DNA from: Chryseobacterium capnotolerans
GTDB taxonomy: Bacteria; Bacteroidota; Bacteroidia; Flavobacteriales; Weeksellaceae
DNA: 64,000 nucleotides
Direction: 5' to 3'
NCBI RefSeq assembly: GCF_021278965.1
Contig: NZ_CP065589.1
Coordinates: 4,469,001-4,533,000, forward strand
In this document: piece after piece, positions 36,410-45,480 of the stretch
Position numbering within the stretch: position 1 is the stretch's first letter
Layout: each line of letters begins with the position of its first letter
Made by a program: the position numbers and the translations under genes
The notes under the pieces: generated by a model
The model's input: the letters and a program-made list of their open reading frames with translations, nothing else
Database searches by the model: none
Told to the model about the DNA's origin: nothing

Positions 36410-37383
36410 TTAAAAATCCAGTATGGTAGCACCCCAGGAATACCCTACTCCAAAACCTGCCAGCAAAATCTTATTCCCTCTTTTCAACAGACCTTTATCC
36501 ATCATATTTTTCAATGCTATCGGAATAGTTGCAGAAACGGTATTTCCGGTTTTCTCCATATCAATATAGAATTTTTCAGTGGGAATCTTCGTTTTTCGTC
36601 TCAAATAATTCAGCATAAAAGAATTAGCCTGATGGAAAACGAAATAATCTATATCATCCATCGTAAGCCCATTGACATTCAAAGTTTCCTGTATCAATCC
36701 TGGAATCTTTTCAATAGTAAAATTAAAAATTTCCGGTCCGTTCATATAAAGATTTTCAGGACCAAACTCATGATTGGGATTGGCTATAAAATCTGTTCTG
36801 AAGCCCCCTTTTTCACCATAAGGTTCTCTGCTCCAATTCCATCAGTTCCCAAACAGAACTGGTAATCCCCTACATTTGTATCTTTCTCAACAATTACTGA
36901 AGCGGAAGCATCTCCAAACAGGCAGCGGTTTCCTTTATCTTTCGGGTGAATATGTTTGGTATAGGTTTCTGAAGTGATTAACAAAATATGGTTAGCAATT
37001 CCAGCAGCAATTAATCCTTTTGCAAAAGCCAATCCATAAACAAACCCTGAACATCCTAAATTGAAATCTACAGCCCCAATATTTTTTCTCAGTCCAAGTT
37101 TATCCTGTAAAATACAGGCCGTAGTGGGAAGGAAATAATCCGGGCTTTGAGTGCAGAAAAGAATAAAGTCTATTCTATTCCTGTCATACTCCTCAAAAAT
37201 CTTTTCTGATGACTGAATTGCCAAGTCCAAAACCGTCTCATTTTCTGAAGAAATATGACGCTGTACAATCCCTACTTTCTCCCGGATTCTTTCAGAACTC
37301 CACTCAGGAAACTCCTTTTCCAAATCCATATTAGTAAGAACCAATTCAGGTAAATAATATTCTATTTTAGAAATTCTTATCAT
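36410..37383 (-). pseudogene. 3-oxoacyl-ACP synthase III (FabH-like), frameshifted at 36804-36808
   Basis: This enzyme condenses an acyl-CoA with malonyl-ACP. The active-site cysteine is Cys111 in FNLGCSGFVYG; the histidine is in VFHQANSFML and the asparagine in KTGNTVSATIP, so the Cys/His/Asn triad is complete. The frame breaks after MVKKG: it reads ASEQIL and stops. One more G (C-run 36804-36808 on the plus strand) restores KKGGFRTDFIANPNHEFGPE and joins the second half. Repaired length is 324 residues, as for FabH. A dedicated carrier protein follows. Located in a polysaccharide locus, it may make an acyl group for a sugar rather than fatty-acid primers. Confidence 0.87.
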
Positions 37384-37411
37384 ATAAATTCTTTTCTTTG
37401 TATGAGAAAAA

Positions 37412-37419
37412 CAAATTTA
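37412..37419 (-). promoter_or_regulatory. Putative -7 promoter box for the KAS III / carrier protein genes
   Basis: On the minus strand TAAATTTG fits TAnnTTTG and lies 28 bases before the KAS III ATG. It lies within the short divergent gap with the acetyltransferase gene on the plus strand. Confidence 0.5.
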
Positions 37420-37424
37420 GAATA

Positions 37425-37988
37425 ATGATATTTATATATCGTATCATATTAAAAATTCATACCACTTATCAATACCTTATTAAGAGAATTTATCTCAAAA
37501 TTTGTATTGCTAAAGGATTAAAGGTAGGAAAAAATGTTCGTTTCGTAGAAGTTCCCGAATTAGGCACAGAACCTTTTTTAATTGAAATAGGCGACGAAAC
37601 GACCCTTTCTAATAATGTTAGATTCATTAATCATGACGGTGGCTATAATGCTTTACACTTTTTTGAAAAATATAAAGATGTAAGAGCTTTCGGACGCATA
37701 AAAATTGGTAAACAATGCTTTATTGGTGCAGATACTATCATCATGCTAGGCTCAGAAATAGGTGACAATTGTGTATTGGGAGCGGGTTCTATTTTAACGT
37801 CCTCTATGCCGAATGGAACGGTTTATGCCGGGATTCCTGCAAAGTTTATTTGTACTATTGAAGAATATGGTGACAAAGCATTAAAAAACAATGTCATGTA
37901 CCCAAGAGAACTCGAATTAGACAGACCCAAACTAGAAGCTTACGTAAAAGAAAACCTCCCTCATACTTATAAACCTATAAAAAAATAA
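37425..37988 (+). CDS. Hexapeptide-repeat O-acetyltransferase
   Basis: This 187-residue left-handed beta-helix acyltransferase has a hydrophobic, basic N-terminus (MIFIYRIILKIHTTYQ), then IGDETTLSNNVRFINHDGG with the catalytic-type histidine, GRIKIGKQCFIGADTIIMLGSEIGDNCVLGAGSILTS and YAGIPAKFI, the closing segment of the maltose/xenobiotic acetyltransferase group. I choose ATG 37425; the TTG at 37398 would add nine residues across the divergent promoter region. The next gene's ATG touches its stop. It probably acetylates a sugar or lipid-linked intermediate. Confidence 0.87.
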   Translation: MIFIYRIILKIHTTYQYLIKRIYLKICIAKGLKVGKNVRFVEVPELGTEPFLIEIGDETTLSNNVRFINHDGGYNALHFFEKYKDVRAFGRIKIGKQCFIGADTIIMLGSEIGDNCVLGAGSILTSSMPNGTVYAGIPAKFICTIEEYGDKALKNNVMYPRELELDRPKLEAYVKENLPHTYKPIKK

Positions 37989-39139
37989 ATGCCTGAAAAA
38001 AGAAAATACTTATTAGAATCGGTTCCCTTCGCCATGGCGGTGCAGAAAAAGTTTTGGTCAACTTTCTTAAAAACCTTCCCAAAGACAAATATGAAGTTGA
38101 TCTCCTGATTAATCTGTACACAGGAATGTACATCAAAGAAGTTCCGTCATGGGTAAAATTACATTATCTGCTAAAAGGAGAAATGATTACCACCAACAGG
38201 CCTCATGAAATTCCGGTAAAAGCTTTCAGAGTTCTTTATCAGAAAATGTTCCTGTTATTCCCTTCTCTGCTTTATAAATTTATATTAAAGAATAAAAAAT
38301 ACGATATAGAAATAGCGGCAATCCATGGGATGTATCAAGAAATACTATCCAGCCCGCAAAAGGATTCCAAAAAGATTGTCTGGATCCAGAATGATATCTT
38401 TAATCTAAAAGAATACACTCCTGATGTGATCAGGCAGTTTTTCAAATTTGACAGAATTCTGGTCATTTCCAATAAACTGAAAGAAGAAATGCAAAAGCTG
38501 GCCCAGAACGACAAAGAAAAACAAGCAGTTGTTAAGATCTTCAATCCTATTGACTCTAAAGATACTTTGCAAAAGGCTGAAGTTGAAATCAATGATTATC
38601 CTTTTTCCAAAGACCTTCAAACTTTTGTAACCATAGGTACAGTATATCCTCAAAAGGGCTATGACAGGCTTTTGGATGTTCATAAAAAATTAATGGATGA
38701 AGGCCTGAAACATCAGATCATCATTATTGGAGATGGATTTGATTTTGAAAATATCCAGGCAAAGCTTAATCAATTGGGGCTTCAGGAGACGGTAAAGATG
38801 CTTGGCTTCAGAAGCAATCCTTATCCGTATCTTAAACAATCGGATTTCTATGTCATGTCATCCCGCCATGAAGGATTTCCTACCATTATTGCAGAAGCTC
38901 TTATTCTGAATAAGCCTGTAGTTTCTACTGATGTTTCAGGAATAAAAGACCTTCTTCAGGATGGAAAACTAGGTCTGATTACCCCCAACTCAGAGGATGG
39001 AATTTACGAAGGGATGAAACAATTCTTAACTAACAGTGAACTTTCCGGACACTATGAGAAGGAAATAAGTCAGACAGATCTTCCATTTGTGCTTGAAAAA
39101 TCAGTAGCGCATCTTCAGGAAATTATTGATCATGTATAA
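37989..39139 (+). pseudogene. Family 4 glycosyltransferase, frameshifted near its start (38003-38006)
   Basis: The main open frame begins only at 38054, but the N-terminal strand is found just upstream. ATG 37989 directly follows the previous stop and reads PEKRK; with one more A in the run 38003-38006 it continues ILIRIGSLRHGGAEKVLVNFL into the open frame, giving a complete GGAEK acceptor motif. The donor domain has FVTIGTVYPQKGYDRLLDV, IIIGDGFDFENIQ, SNPYPYLKQSDFYVMSSRHEGFPTIIAEAL with the EGFxxxxxEA loop. Repaired length is about 383 residues. It is close to the GT4 at 34967. Confidence 0.86.
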
Positions 39140-39150
39140 AATATTTTGTT

Positions 39151-39708
39151 ATGCCAGAGTACACAGCAATACAGAAAGATTTTTACAGAGAAAGCGGACA
39201 ATGGCTTTCTACTTTTGGAATTTGGAAAAAGTGCATTAACCCTAATCTTCATTATCTCTACATTTTAAGAAAAACTCAGAAATACCATAAAAAATCCATC
39301 TCTGGCCTATTTTGGAAATTTGTTTTAAGACATTATCAGATAAAATACGGCTTCCAGATTTATCCGGAAACGCAAATCGGTGCCGGTTTATATCTTGGGC
39401 ACTGGGGTGCATTGGTTATCAATCCTAAAGCTAAAATCGGTAAAAACTGCAATATAGCTCAGGGTGTAACTATCGGACAGCAAAACAGGGGTAAAAACGA
39501 AGGCTATCCTGTGATTGGTGATGAAGTGTGGATTGGCCCCAATGCCGTTATTGTCGGCAACGTGAGTATAGGAAATAATGTATTGATTGCGCCCAATGCA
39601 TATGTTAATTTTGATGTCCCGGAAAATTCTATGGTTATGGGAAATCCGGGAAAGATCTATCCTGCAGAAAATGCCACTGGAGGATATATCAATAACAAAA
39701 TATCTTAA
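39151..39708 (+). CDS. Serine acetyltransferase-like hexapeptide acyltransferase
   Basis: This 185-residue protein resembles CysE-type acetyltransferases in polysaccharide clusters. A basic 65-residue N-terminal part precedes the beta-helix, which contains GAGLYLGHWGALVINPKAKIG with the family's His, CNIAQGVTIGQQNRG, VIGDEVWIGPNAVIVGNVSIGNN, and VMGNPGKIY. It lacks the long helical N-terminal domain of true CysE, so an O-acetyltransferase acting on a sugar is more likely than cysteine biosynthesis. It is the last gene of the locus and overlaps the convergent DUF2306 gene by 4 bases. Confidence 0.82.
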   Translation: MPEYTAIQKDFYRESGQWLSTFGIWKKCINPNLHYLYILRKTQKYHKKSISGLFWKFVLRHYQIKYGFQIYPETQIGAGLYLGHWGALVINPKAKIGKNCNIAQGVTIGQQNRGKNEGYPVIGDEVWIGPNAVIVGNVSIGNNVLIAPNAYVNFDVPENSMVMGNPGKIYPAENATGGYINNKIS

Positions 39709-40313
39709 TTAGCTTCAAGGTTCTTTTTATTAATAAAATAAGCGGCCATTAAATTGGGAAGCCAGCATAACCATGCTACAGCAAGATAGGAATTTTCAGG
39801 ATCCTTGATTACACTGTTTAATAAGGGAAGCCAAAGCCTTAATGTTACGGCAGCAAAGGTACACGCATAGCTATAAATCATAAGTCGCTGATGCATCATC
39901 ACACTGCCTTTTATGATGTATATAACTCCTGCCAATGTAGTCATGAGCCATATAACTCCCAGGCAGATAAATCCTGCAGAGGAGATTATCCCACCATTCG
40001 CATACAGCCCCATATAAATTGCAGATACAGAGCTTATTATTACAGAAATAACATACAATTTCCCTATTATTCTGTGAAGTTGCAGATACTTGCTACGAAA
40101 ATTATCACCAAACTGACGCCAGCCAATAAAAAGAGAAATTCCACCGAAAATAATATGGGCAAAAAATGCAAATTTCCAGAATTGATTTTGAAGGACTTCT
40201 AAAGATTTAGATCCCAGAAAAGTATTTTTATGTTCAACAAAAGCATAAATTAAAGGATACATACCAATAATTAATGCAAAGAAACAAATGATGATAAATA
40301 AGAATTTCTTCAT
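39705..40313 (-). CDS. DUF2306-type membrane protein
   Basis: This 202-residue integral membrane protein has about six membrane segments. HIIFGGISLFIGWRQF, YLQLHRIIGKLYV with the LHRxxG motif, and VMMHQRLMIYSYACTFAAVTLRLWLP with the HxRWM-like motif are typical of the DUF2306 family of predicted membrane proteins. Histidines within these segments suggest heme or metal binding, but no function is established. It marks the boundary where the polysaccharide locus ends; its gene converges with the last acetyltransferase gene. Confidence 0.8.
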   Translation of the reverse strand: MKKFLFIIICFFALIIGMYPLIYAFVEHKNTFLGSKSLEVLQNQFWKFAFFAHIIFGGISLFIGWRQFGDNFRSKYLQLHRIIGKLYVISVIISSVSAIYMGLYANGGIISSAGFICLGVIWLMTTLAGVIYIIKGSVMMHQRLMIYSYACTFAAVTLRLWLPLLNSVIKDPENSYLAVAWLCWLPNLMAAYFINKKNLEAN

Positions 40314-40414
40314 GGATACTGATTCAATTTTTCAGCAAAAATGAATATAAAAAACGATCCAACTGTTCCAAAATGAAAGATGAAACCAATATTATATCAC
40401 TTATTATCTGACAC

Positions 40415-41521
40415 TTACTCTTTCATTGTCAGATTTTGGCTTTTCAGGAATTCTCTGGGAGAACAGTTCATATATTTTTTAAAATTCCTGTTAAAAGAAG
40501 TCTTTGAATTGAACCCACTTTCAAATGCTAATGATAGAATTGTATATTTTTGATTTTCTGGAAGACTTGCTATTCTTTTAAATTCCTCAATCCGCTGCCG
40601 GTTGATATAATCATAAAAGTTTTTATTCTCAACAGAATTGATGGTCTGGGATAATACATTGGGATGAACATCCAGCAATTGTGCAACATGATTCAGACTA
40701 AGCTCCGGGTCTTTATACAGTTTTTCGTTCGTCATTCGATCTATCAGCTTATCATAAACACTCTGTATTACGTAATCTCCAGGAGAATTTTTCTGATATT
40801 TTACAAATTCAGTTTCTTTTTCAGCAGCAACAGTATCAGGTAAATCTAAAATACCAGCACGACTGATCCCGAAATAAGCAGCAACCAAAATAAATACAAC
40901 AACCATTGAAAAAATAAGAATATCATTTCTTAAGATCACAGCAATCCATATGAATGCAATCCCCGTAATCAAATAGTAAGACCAATTCAGATTAATTTTT
41001 TCAGTATTGGAATATTGTTCAGAAATTTTCCGTTTGTATTTTTTGATGACAAGAAGACTCAGACTTACATACAATACTCCCGAAAAGTTCATTAAAAATG
41101 TAAGCACATCACTCAATACTTCATATCCCTTCCCTTTATTCTGGTAAACGGTCATCCTATCCTGAGGAGACAGCATTAAGAATCGAAACAAAATCACATA
41201 GATGATCAGAACAGGAATCCAATTTAACAACCATATCTTTTTATCTGGAGTTCTGCCTGTTATATATAAAATATACAAATACAGCATGGGACCATGCACG
41301 AAAGGAAAAATCAGTTCATATCCAATAAGATAAGGATACTTTAAATATCCTTCTGAGCGGAATAATACGAAAAAAACAAGATGAACTCCGATCATCAAAA
41401 ACCAGGCTGCTAAAAGAAAATCCTGCGCTTTCTTTTTCTGCTTTCCCAATATCAGAAAAGATGAAAAACAGGCAATAAAAATTCCGCTCCAATACAATAT
41501 TCCCAGATCAAAATCAGCCAT
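40415..41521 (-). CDS. AraC-family regulator with N-terminal membrane domain
   Basis: This 368-residue regulator has seven hydrophobic segments in the first 220 residues, then a cytoplasmic AraC-type DNA-binding domain (about 260-365). The two helix-turn-helix units are seen in LSLNHVAQLLDVHPNVLSQTIN and ILSLAFESGFNSKTSFNRNFKKY, with the closing SPREFLKSQ. Membrane-embedded AraC regulators of this shape are common in Flavobacteriia and are thought to sense an external or membrane signal. It is divergent from the carbonic anhydrase cluster across a 390-base gap, so it could control that cluster, though nothing in sequence proves it. Confidence 0.87.
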   Translation of the reverse strand: MADFDLGILYWSGIFIACFSSFLILGKQKKKAQDFLLAAWFLMIGVHLVFFVLFRSEGYLKYPYLIGYELIFPFVHGPMLYLYILYITGRTPDKKIWLLNWIPVLIIYVILFRFLMLSPQDRMTVYQNKGKGYEVLSDVLTFLMNFSGVLYVSLSLLVIKKYKRKISEQYSNTEKINLNWSYYLITGIAFIWIAVILRNDILIFSMVVVFILVAAYFGISRAGILDLPDTVAAEKETEFVKYQKNSPGDYVIQSVYDKLIDRMTNEKLYKDPELSLNHVAQLLDVHPNVLSQTINSVENKNFYDYINRQRIEEFKRIASLPENQKYTILSLAFESGFNSKTSFNRNFKKYMNCSPREFLKSQNLTMKE

Positions 41522-41911
41522 TGACAGTATAGGGTTAAAATCAGAGCATCAATTTATTCATTTTTCTACAGTAAATAGAATTTATTTTCAACCAGTTTAT
41601 CCAATTTTTGTGGAGAATGTAAAAATTTAAAAATATTTTAATCTTCATGTTTTATTTTATGGTTTATACTTTGTAATTTTAGCTTAGTTTTTAAACGTTT
41701 GGATTATTGAGGAACTCTTATTCGCCCTAAAACAAAGTATATCGCAATATTAGATATGATTTTAAGCATATTTTAATATTAAACTTTGTTAAAAGTGGAT
41801 AGTTTTTCTGCAAAAAGTATATTTTTGCATAATTATTGATTCGGTCTATTGATTTCGAAAATAATTTAAACGAAATAAATAATTATAAACCTTTTTAAAA
41901 AATTTAAAATT
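41522..41911. promoter_or_regulatory. Divergent regulatory region: AraC regulator / carbonic anhydrase cluster
   Basis: This is a 390-base AT-rich gap without an open frame. It contains a TATTTTTG -7 box on the plus strand (41820-41827), 84 bases before the carbonic anhydrase ATG, and an inverted pair TATACTTTG (41665-41673) / CAAAGTATA (41733-41741). The long leader and the spaced inverted pair make it a plausible target for regulation by the divergent AraC protein; that is an inference. Confidence 0.45.
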
Positions 41912-42580
41912 ATGTCACAATCGTACGAAGTTATTTTTGAGAACAATAAGAAATGGGTAGAATCTAAAGTTTCAGCAGATCCAAATTTCTTCCATGATCT
42001 GGCAAAAACTCAACATCCTGACTATCTTTATATAGGATGTTCAGACAGTAGAGCTACAGCGGAAGAGCTGATGGGTGCAAAACCGGGAGAGGTTTTTGTT
42101 CACAGAAATATTGCCAATGTTGTGAATACTTTAGATATGAGCTCCACAGCAGTTATTCAATATGCTGTAGAGCATCTTAAAGTAAAACATATTATCGTAT
42201 GTGGACATTACAATTGCGGTGGTGTAAAAGCAGCGATGACTCCTCAGGATTTAGGATTATTGAATCCTTGGTTGAGAAACATTCGTGATGTTTACAGATT
42301 GCACCAGGCAGAACTTGATTCTATCGAAGATGAAAATAAGCGTTATGACAGATTGGTTGAACTTAATGTTCAGGAACAATGCATTAACGTAATTAAAATG
42401 GCCTGTGTACAGGAAAGATATATTTTAGAAGAACAACCTATTGTACACGGCTGGGTATTTGACCTTAGAACAGGTAAAATTATTGATCTTGAAATTGATT
42501 TTGAGAAAATCTTAAAAGATATCCAAAAGATCTACAACCTTACCAGTTCCGATTGGGTAATGAGCAGAAAGACTAAATAG
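41912..42580 (+). CDS. Beta-class carbonic anhydrase, copy 1
   Basis: This enzyme interconverts CO2 and bicarbonate. The zinc ligands are Cys43, His99 and Cys102 (IGCSDSR and CGHYNCGG), with the Asp45/Arg47 dyad. The protein has 222 residues, a typical length for the beta class, and no signal peptide, so it should be cytoplasmic. It is the first gene of a cluster with a SulP transporter and a second, diverged carbonic anhydrase, suggesting linked bicarbonate uptake and hydration. A -7 box and long leader lie upstream. Confidence 0.95.
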   Translation: MSQSYEVIFENNKKWVESKVSADPNFFHDLAKTQHPDYLYIGCSDSRATAEELMGAKPGEVFVHRNIANVVNTLDMSSTAVIQYAVEHLKVKHIIVCGHYNCGGVKAAMTPQDLGLLNPWLRNIRDVYRLHQAELDSIEDENKRYDRLVELNVQEQCINVIKMACVQERYILEEQPIVHGWVFDLRTGKIIDLEIDFEKILKDIQKIYNLTSSDWVMSRKTK

Positions 42581-42601
42581 TTTTTCTAAAAAGAATGTGA
42601 A

Positions 42602-42901
42602 ATGAAATTCTGGAGTATTATTGTATTAACGTTTTTTCTGAATTTTACAGCGCTGCCAAGCATTGCTGCGGTGGCAGGCTGGGACATTCTGAGAACAAAT
42701 ATAATAGTGAATGAAGAAGAACCGCATTCTCACCCATCCTCTTTTATTGTTTACGAAAAGACAATTCCAAAACCTTTAGATGTTTTCGACTATCTGAAGT
42801 TTTCTGAGCCTGCACCTCAGTCTATGTCTTTCGTACTGATAGATGATTCCTTTCATCTATCTCCTTTACTTAGCATATTTTCTCCGCCTCCGGAAGCTTA
42901 A
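42602..42901 (+). CDS. Small secreted protein of unknown function
   Basis: This 99-residue protein has an N-terminal signal peptide (MKFWSIIVLTFFLNFTALPSIA) and a short mature part with EEEPHSHPSSF, a histidine/acid-rich patch, and a proline-rich end (SIFSPPPEA). No family is recognised. The HSH patch could bind metal, which is only a suggestion. It lies 21 bases after carbonic anhydrase 1 on the same strand and before the transporter gene, so it is probably part of the same operon. Confidence 0.6.
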   Translation: MKFWSIIVLTFFLNFTALPSIAAVAGWDILRTNIIVNEEEPHSHPSSFIVYEKTIPKPLDVFDYLKFSEPAPQSMSFVLIDDSFHLSPLLSIFSPPPEA

Positions 42902-43048
42902 TTTTAAAGTAGTAGTTAGATTTTTTTATAGTTATTCATGCCTTTAAGGCACTGAATAAGCTGTTTATGCTTTAAAATTAATTTTCCAATCTTTTATAAT
43001 TGATTATTTAATTATAAATCAATCGGTTATAATATTTTCAAAAATATC

Positions 43049-44641
43049 ATGAAAAAAACATCATTATTAGGAGGAATCAAGGAGAATTTCCCTTCCGGAC
43101 TCGTTGTATTCTTAGTAGCACTGCCTTTGTGCTTAGGAATCGCTTTAGCATCTGGAGCACCGCCATTGTCTGGAGTTATTGCCGGAATCGTAGGTGGTCT
43201 TGTGGTAGGATTTCTTAGTAATTCAAATATATCGGTTTCAGGACCTGCTGCAGGTCTTACAGCTATTGTATTAACAGCAATTACCGATCTTGGAGCATTT
43301 GAACTGTTCTTATGTGCCGGGATTATTGCTGGTCTGATTCAATTGGTTTTAGGCTTTGTAAGAGCGGGTAGTATTTCTAATTATTTTCCCAATAACGTTA
43401 TCGAGGGGATGCTTGCAGCCATCGGGATCATTATTATTTTAAAACAAATTCCTCATGCACTGGGATTTGATAAGGATTATGAAGGAAATCAGTCACTATT
43501 CAGCAATGGTCTGAACTTTAATTATTTTACGGAACTTTTTGGAGCGATTCACCTTGGTGCTATTATTGTGACAGCAGTATCTGTAGGGATACTTATTGCA
43601 TGGGATAAATTTCCAGCTCTTAAAAGAATGAAAATGCTTCCCGGAGCATTAGTTGCTGTAGTTGCCGGAATCTTGTTAAATGAACTGTTCAAACTATCAG
43701 GAAGTTCTTTAGCGATTGGTACAGAACATTTGGTATCGTTACCCGTTCCGAAATCTCTGGATGACTTTAAGAATTTGATTACAATGCCTGATTTCGGAGG
43801 TTTTATGAATCCTAAAGTGTGGATCGTAGGAGCAACTATTGCCATTGTAGCTTCTATTGAGACCCTGCTTTGTATTGAAGCTTCAGACAGATTAGACAAG
43901 CAAAGAAGAATTACAGACACTAATCTTGAGCTTAAAGCACAGGGAATAGGAAACCTGATCAGTTCATTTATTGGTGGACTTCCTATGACTTCTGTTGTGG
44001 TAAGAAGTTCTGCCAATGCTAACGCTGGTGCTACTTCTAAAACATCTGCGATGATCCATGGTGTACTTTTATTGGTATGCGTACTTACCATTCCTTTTAT
44101 ACTGAACCTGATTCCATTGGCAACTTTAGCAGCTGTCTTGATTCTGGTAGGATATAAACTGGCTAAGCCTGCTACCTTTAAACATTTCTGGCATCTTGGA
44201 AAGTTCCAGTTTGTACCTTTCGTGGCAACGGTAGTAGCTGTTGTAGCTACTGACCTTCTAAAAGGGGTTGGAATTGGTCTTGCGATCTCTGTATTCTATA
44301 TCCTTCAGGGAAATATGAAAAGAGCTTATTACCTGAGCAGAGAAAAACTGGATGATGCAGATGGAATCAAGATCAAACTGGCTGAAGAAGTATCTTTCTT
44401 AAATAAAGCAGCCATCAAAAAAACATTAAAAAACATTAAATCTAACTCTACTGTAATCATTGATGCAAGAGAAACTTCATACATTGCGACAGATGTACTG
44501 GAAATGATCCAGGATTTTGCCAATATTCGTGCAAAAGAAGAAGATATCAATGTAGAACTTCTAGGCTTTAAAACATCATACAAAGATTATGAAAGAAGCC
44601 AGGATTCTCACATCCTGATTACCCACAAAAGAGCAATGTAA
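43049..44641 (+). CDS. SulP-family anion transporter (probable bicarbonate/sulfate permease)
   Basis: This 530-residue membrane transporter of the SLC26/SulP family is followed by a short C-terminal STAS-like region (about 430-530, with SNSTVIIDARETSYIATDVLEMIQDF). The start FPSGLVVFLVALPLCLGIALASGAPPLSGVIAGIVGG and SGPAAGLTAIV are hallmark SulP segments. Flanking by carbonic anhydrases on both sides points to bicarbonate as substrate, as in known SulP bicarbonate carriers, rather than sulfate. The 147-base gap before it contains no gene; the distance suggests its own promoter. Confidence 0.92.
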   Translation: MKKTSLLGGIKENFPSGLVVFLVALPLCLGIALASGAPPLSGVIAGIVGGLVVGFLSNSNISVSGPAAGLTAIVLTAITDLGAFELFLCAGIIAGLIQLVLGFVRAGSISNYFPNNVIEGMLAAIGIIIILKQIPHALGFDKDYEGNQSLFSNGLNFNYFTELFGAIHLGAIIVTAVSVGILIAWDKFPALKRMKMLPGALVAVVAGILLNELFKLSGSSLAIGTEHLVSLPVPKSLDDFKNLITMPDFGGFMNPKVWIVGATIAIVASIETLLCIEASDRLDKQRRITDTNLELKAQGIGNLISSFIGGLPMTSVVVRSSANANAGATSKTSAMIHGVLLLVCVLTIPFILNLIPLATLAAVLILVGYKLAKPATFKHFWHLGKFQFVPFVATVVAVVATDLLKGVGIGLAISVFYILQGNMKRAYYLSREKLDDADGIKIKLAEEVSFLNKAAIKKTLKNIKSNSTVIIDARETSYIATDVLEMIQDFANIRAKEEDINVELLGFKTSYKDYERSQDSHILITHKRAM

Positions 44642-44697
44642 GCTCACCAAAATTATTTTATTTTAAACTTAACAAATTCAAAAAACAACTCAATTAT

Positions 44698-45333
44698 ATG
44701 AAAGCACATACATACGAAACTCAGTCTACCATTACTCCTGAAAAAGCATTAGAGTTTTTAAAGGAAGGAAACCAAAGATTCGTTAATAATCTTAAAGCCA
44801 ACAGAGACCTTCTGGAGCAGGTAAATGCAACCCGTGAAGGACAATGGCCTTTCGCAGTAGTTTTGAGCTGTATAGACAGCCGTACTTCTGCAGAATTGAT
44901 TTTCGATCAGGGATTGGGAGACGTTTTCAGTATCAGAATTGCCGGTAATTTTGTAAATCAGGATATTCTTGGTTCTATGGAATTTGGCTGTAATGTAGCA
45001 GGTTCTAAACTCATCGTGGTTTTAGGACACACTAAATGCGGAGCTCTTAAAGGAGGTCTTGACGCAGCACAAATTGAAGGAATGGGAATGGACAACCTTA
45101 ATCACCTTATCAATCATTTCGACCCAATTATCAATGAAGTGATTGAAGAAAACGAAGAACGTTCATCAAAGAACAGTTCTCTTTTAGAAAGACTCAACCA
45201 CCAGAATGTAAAAAGCGCCATCGAAGACATTCGTAAGCAAAGCTCAACACTTAAAAGACTTGAAGAAGAAGGAAAAATTAAGATTGTTGGTGCTAACTAT
45301 GATGTTGAAACAGGTGCTGTAAGCTGGTTATAG
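44698..45333 (+). CDS. Beta-class carbonic anhydrase, copy 2
   Basis: This is the second beta carbonic anhydrase of the cluster: 211 residues, zinc ligands Cys58, His111 and Cys114 in LSCIDSR and LGHTKCGA, with Asp60/Arg62. The N-terminus (TPEKALEFLKEGNQRFVNN) is typical of the other main bacterial beta subgroup, so the two copies are not recent duplicates. It lies 56 bases after the SulP gene. It has no signal peptide, and a cytoplasmic role in trapping or releasing bicarbonate next to the transporter is likely. A strong terminator follows. Confidence 0.95.
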   Translation: MKAHTYETQSTITPEKALEFLKEGNQRFVNNLKANRDLLEQVNATREGQWPFAVVLSCIDSRTSAELIFDQGLGDVFSIRIAGNFVNQDILGSMEFGCNVAGSKLIVVLGHTKCGALKGGLDAAQIEGMGMDNLNHLINHFDPIINEVIEENEERSSKNSSLLERLNHQNVKSAIEDIRKQSSTLKRLEEEGKIKIVGANYDVETGAVSWL

Positions 45334-45419
45334 AATAATCAAGAGTTCTATTTAACTACTTACCAAAAAGTATAATAGCTCAGATAAATTGATTGGAAAT
45401 TAATTTAATTGCATAGCAG

Positions 45420-45445
45420 AAGGCCATCGGAAATCCGATGGCCTT
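45420..45445. terminator. Bidirectional intrinsic terminator between carbonic anhydrase 2 and pth
   Basis: AAGGCCATCGG (45420-45430) and CCGATGGCCTT (45435-45445) form an 11-bp GC-rich stem with a 4-base loop and T-rich flanks on the plus side. It serves the convergent genes on both sides. Confidence 0.88.
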
Positions 45446-45480
45446 TATTTTTATAAAAATGGACACTGATCTACTGCCAA

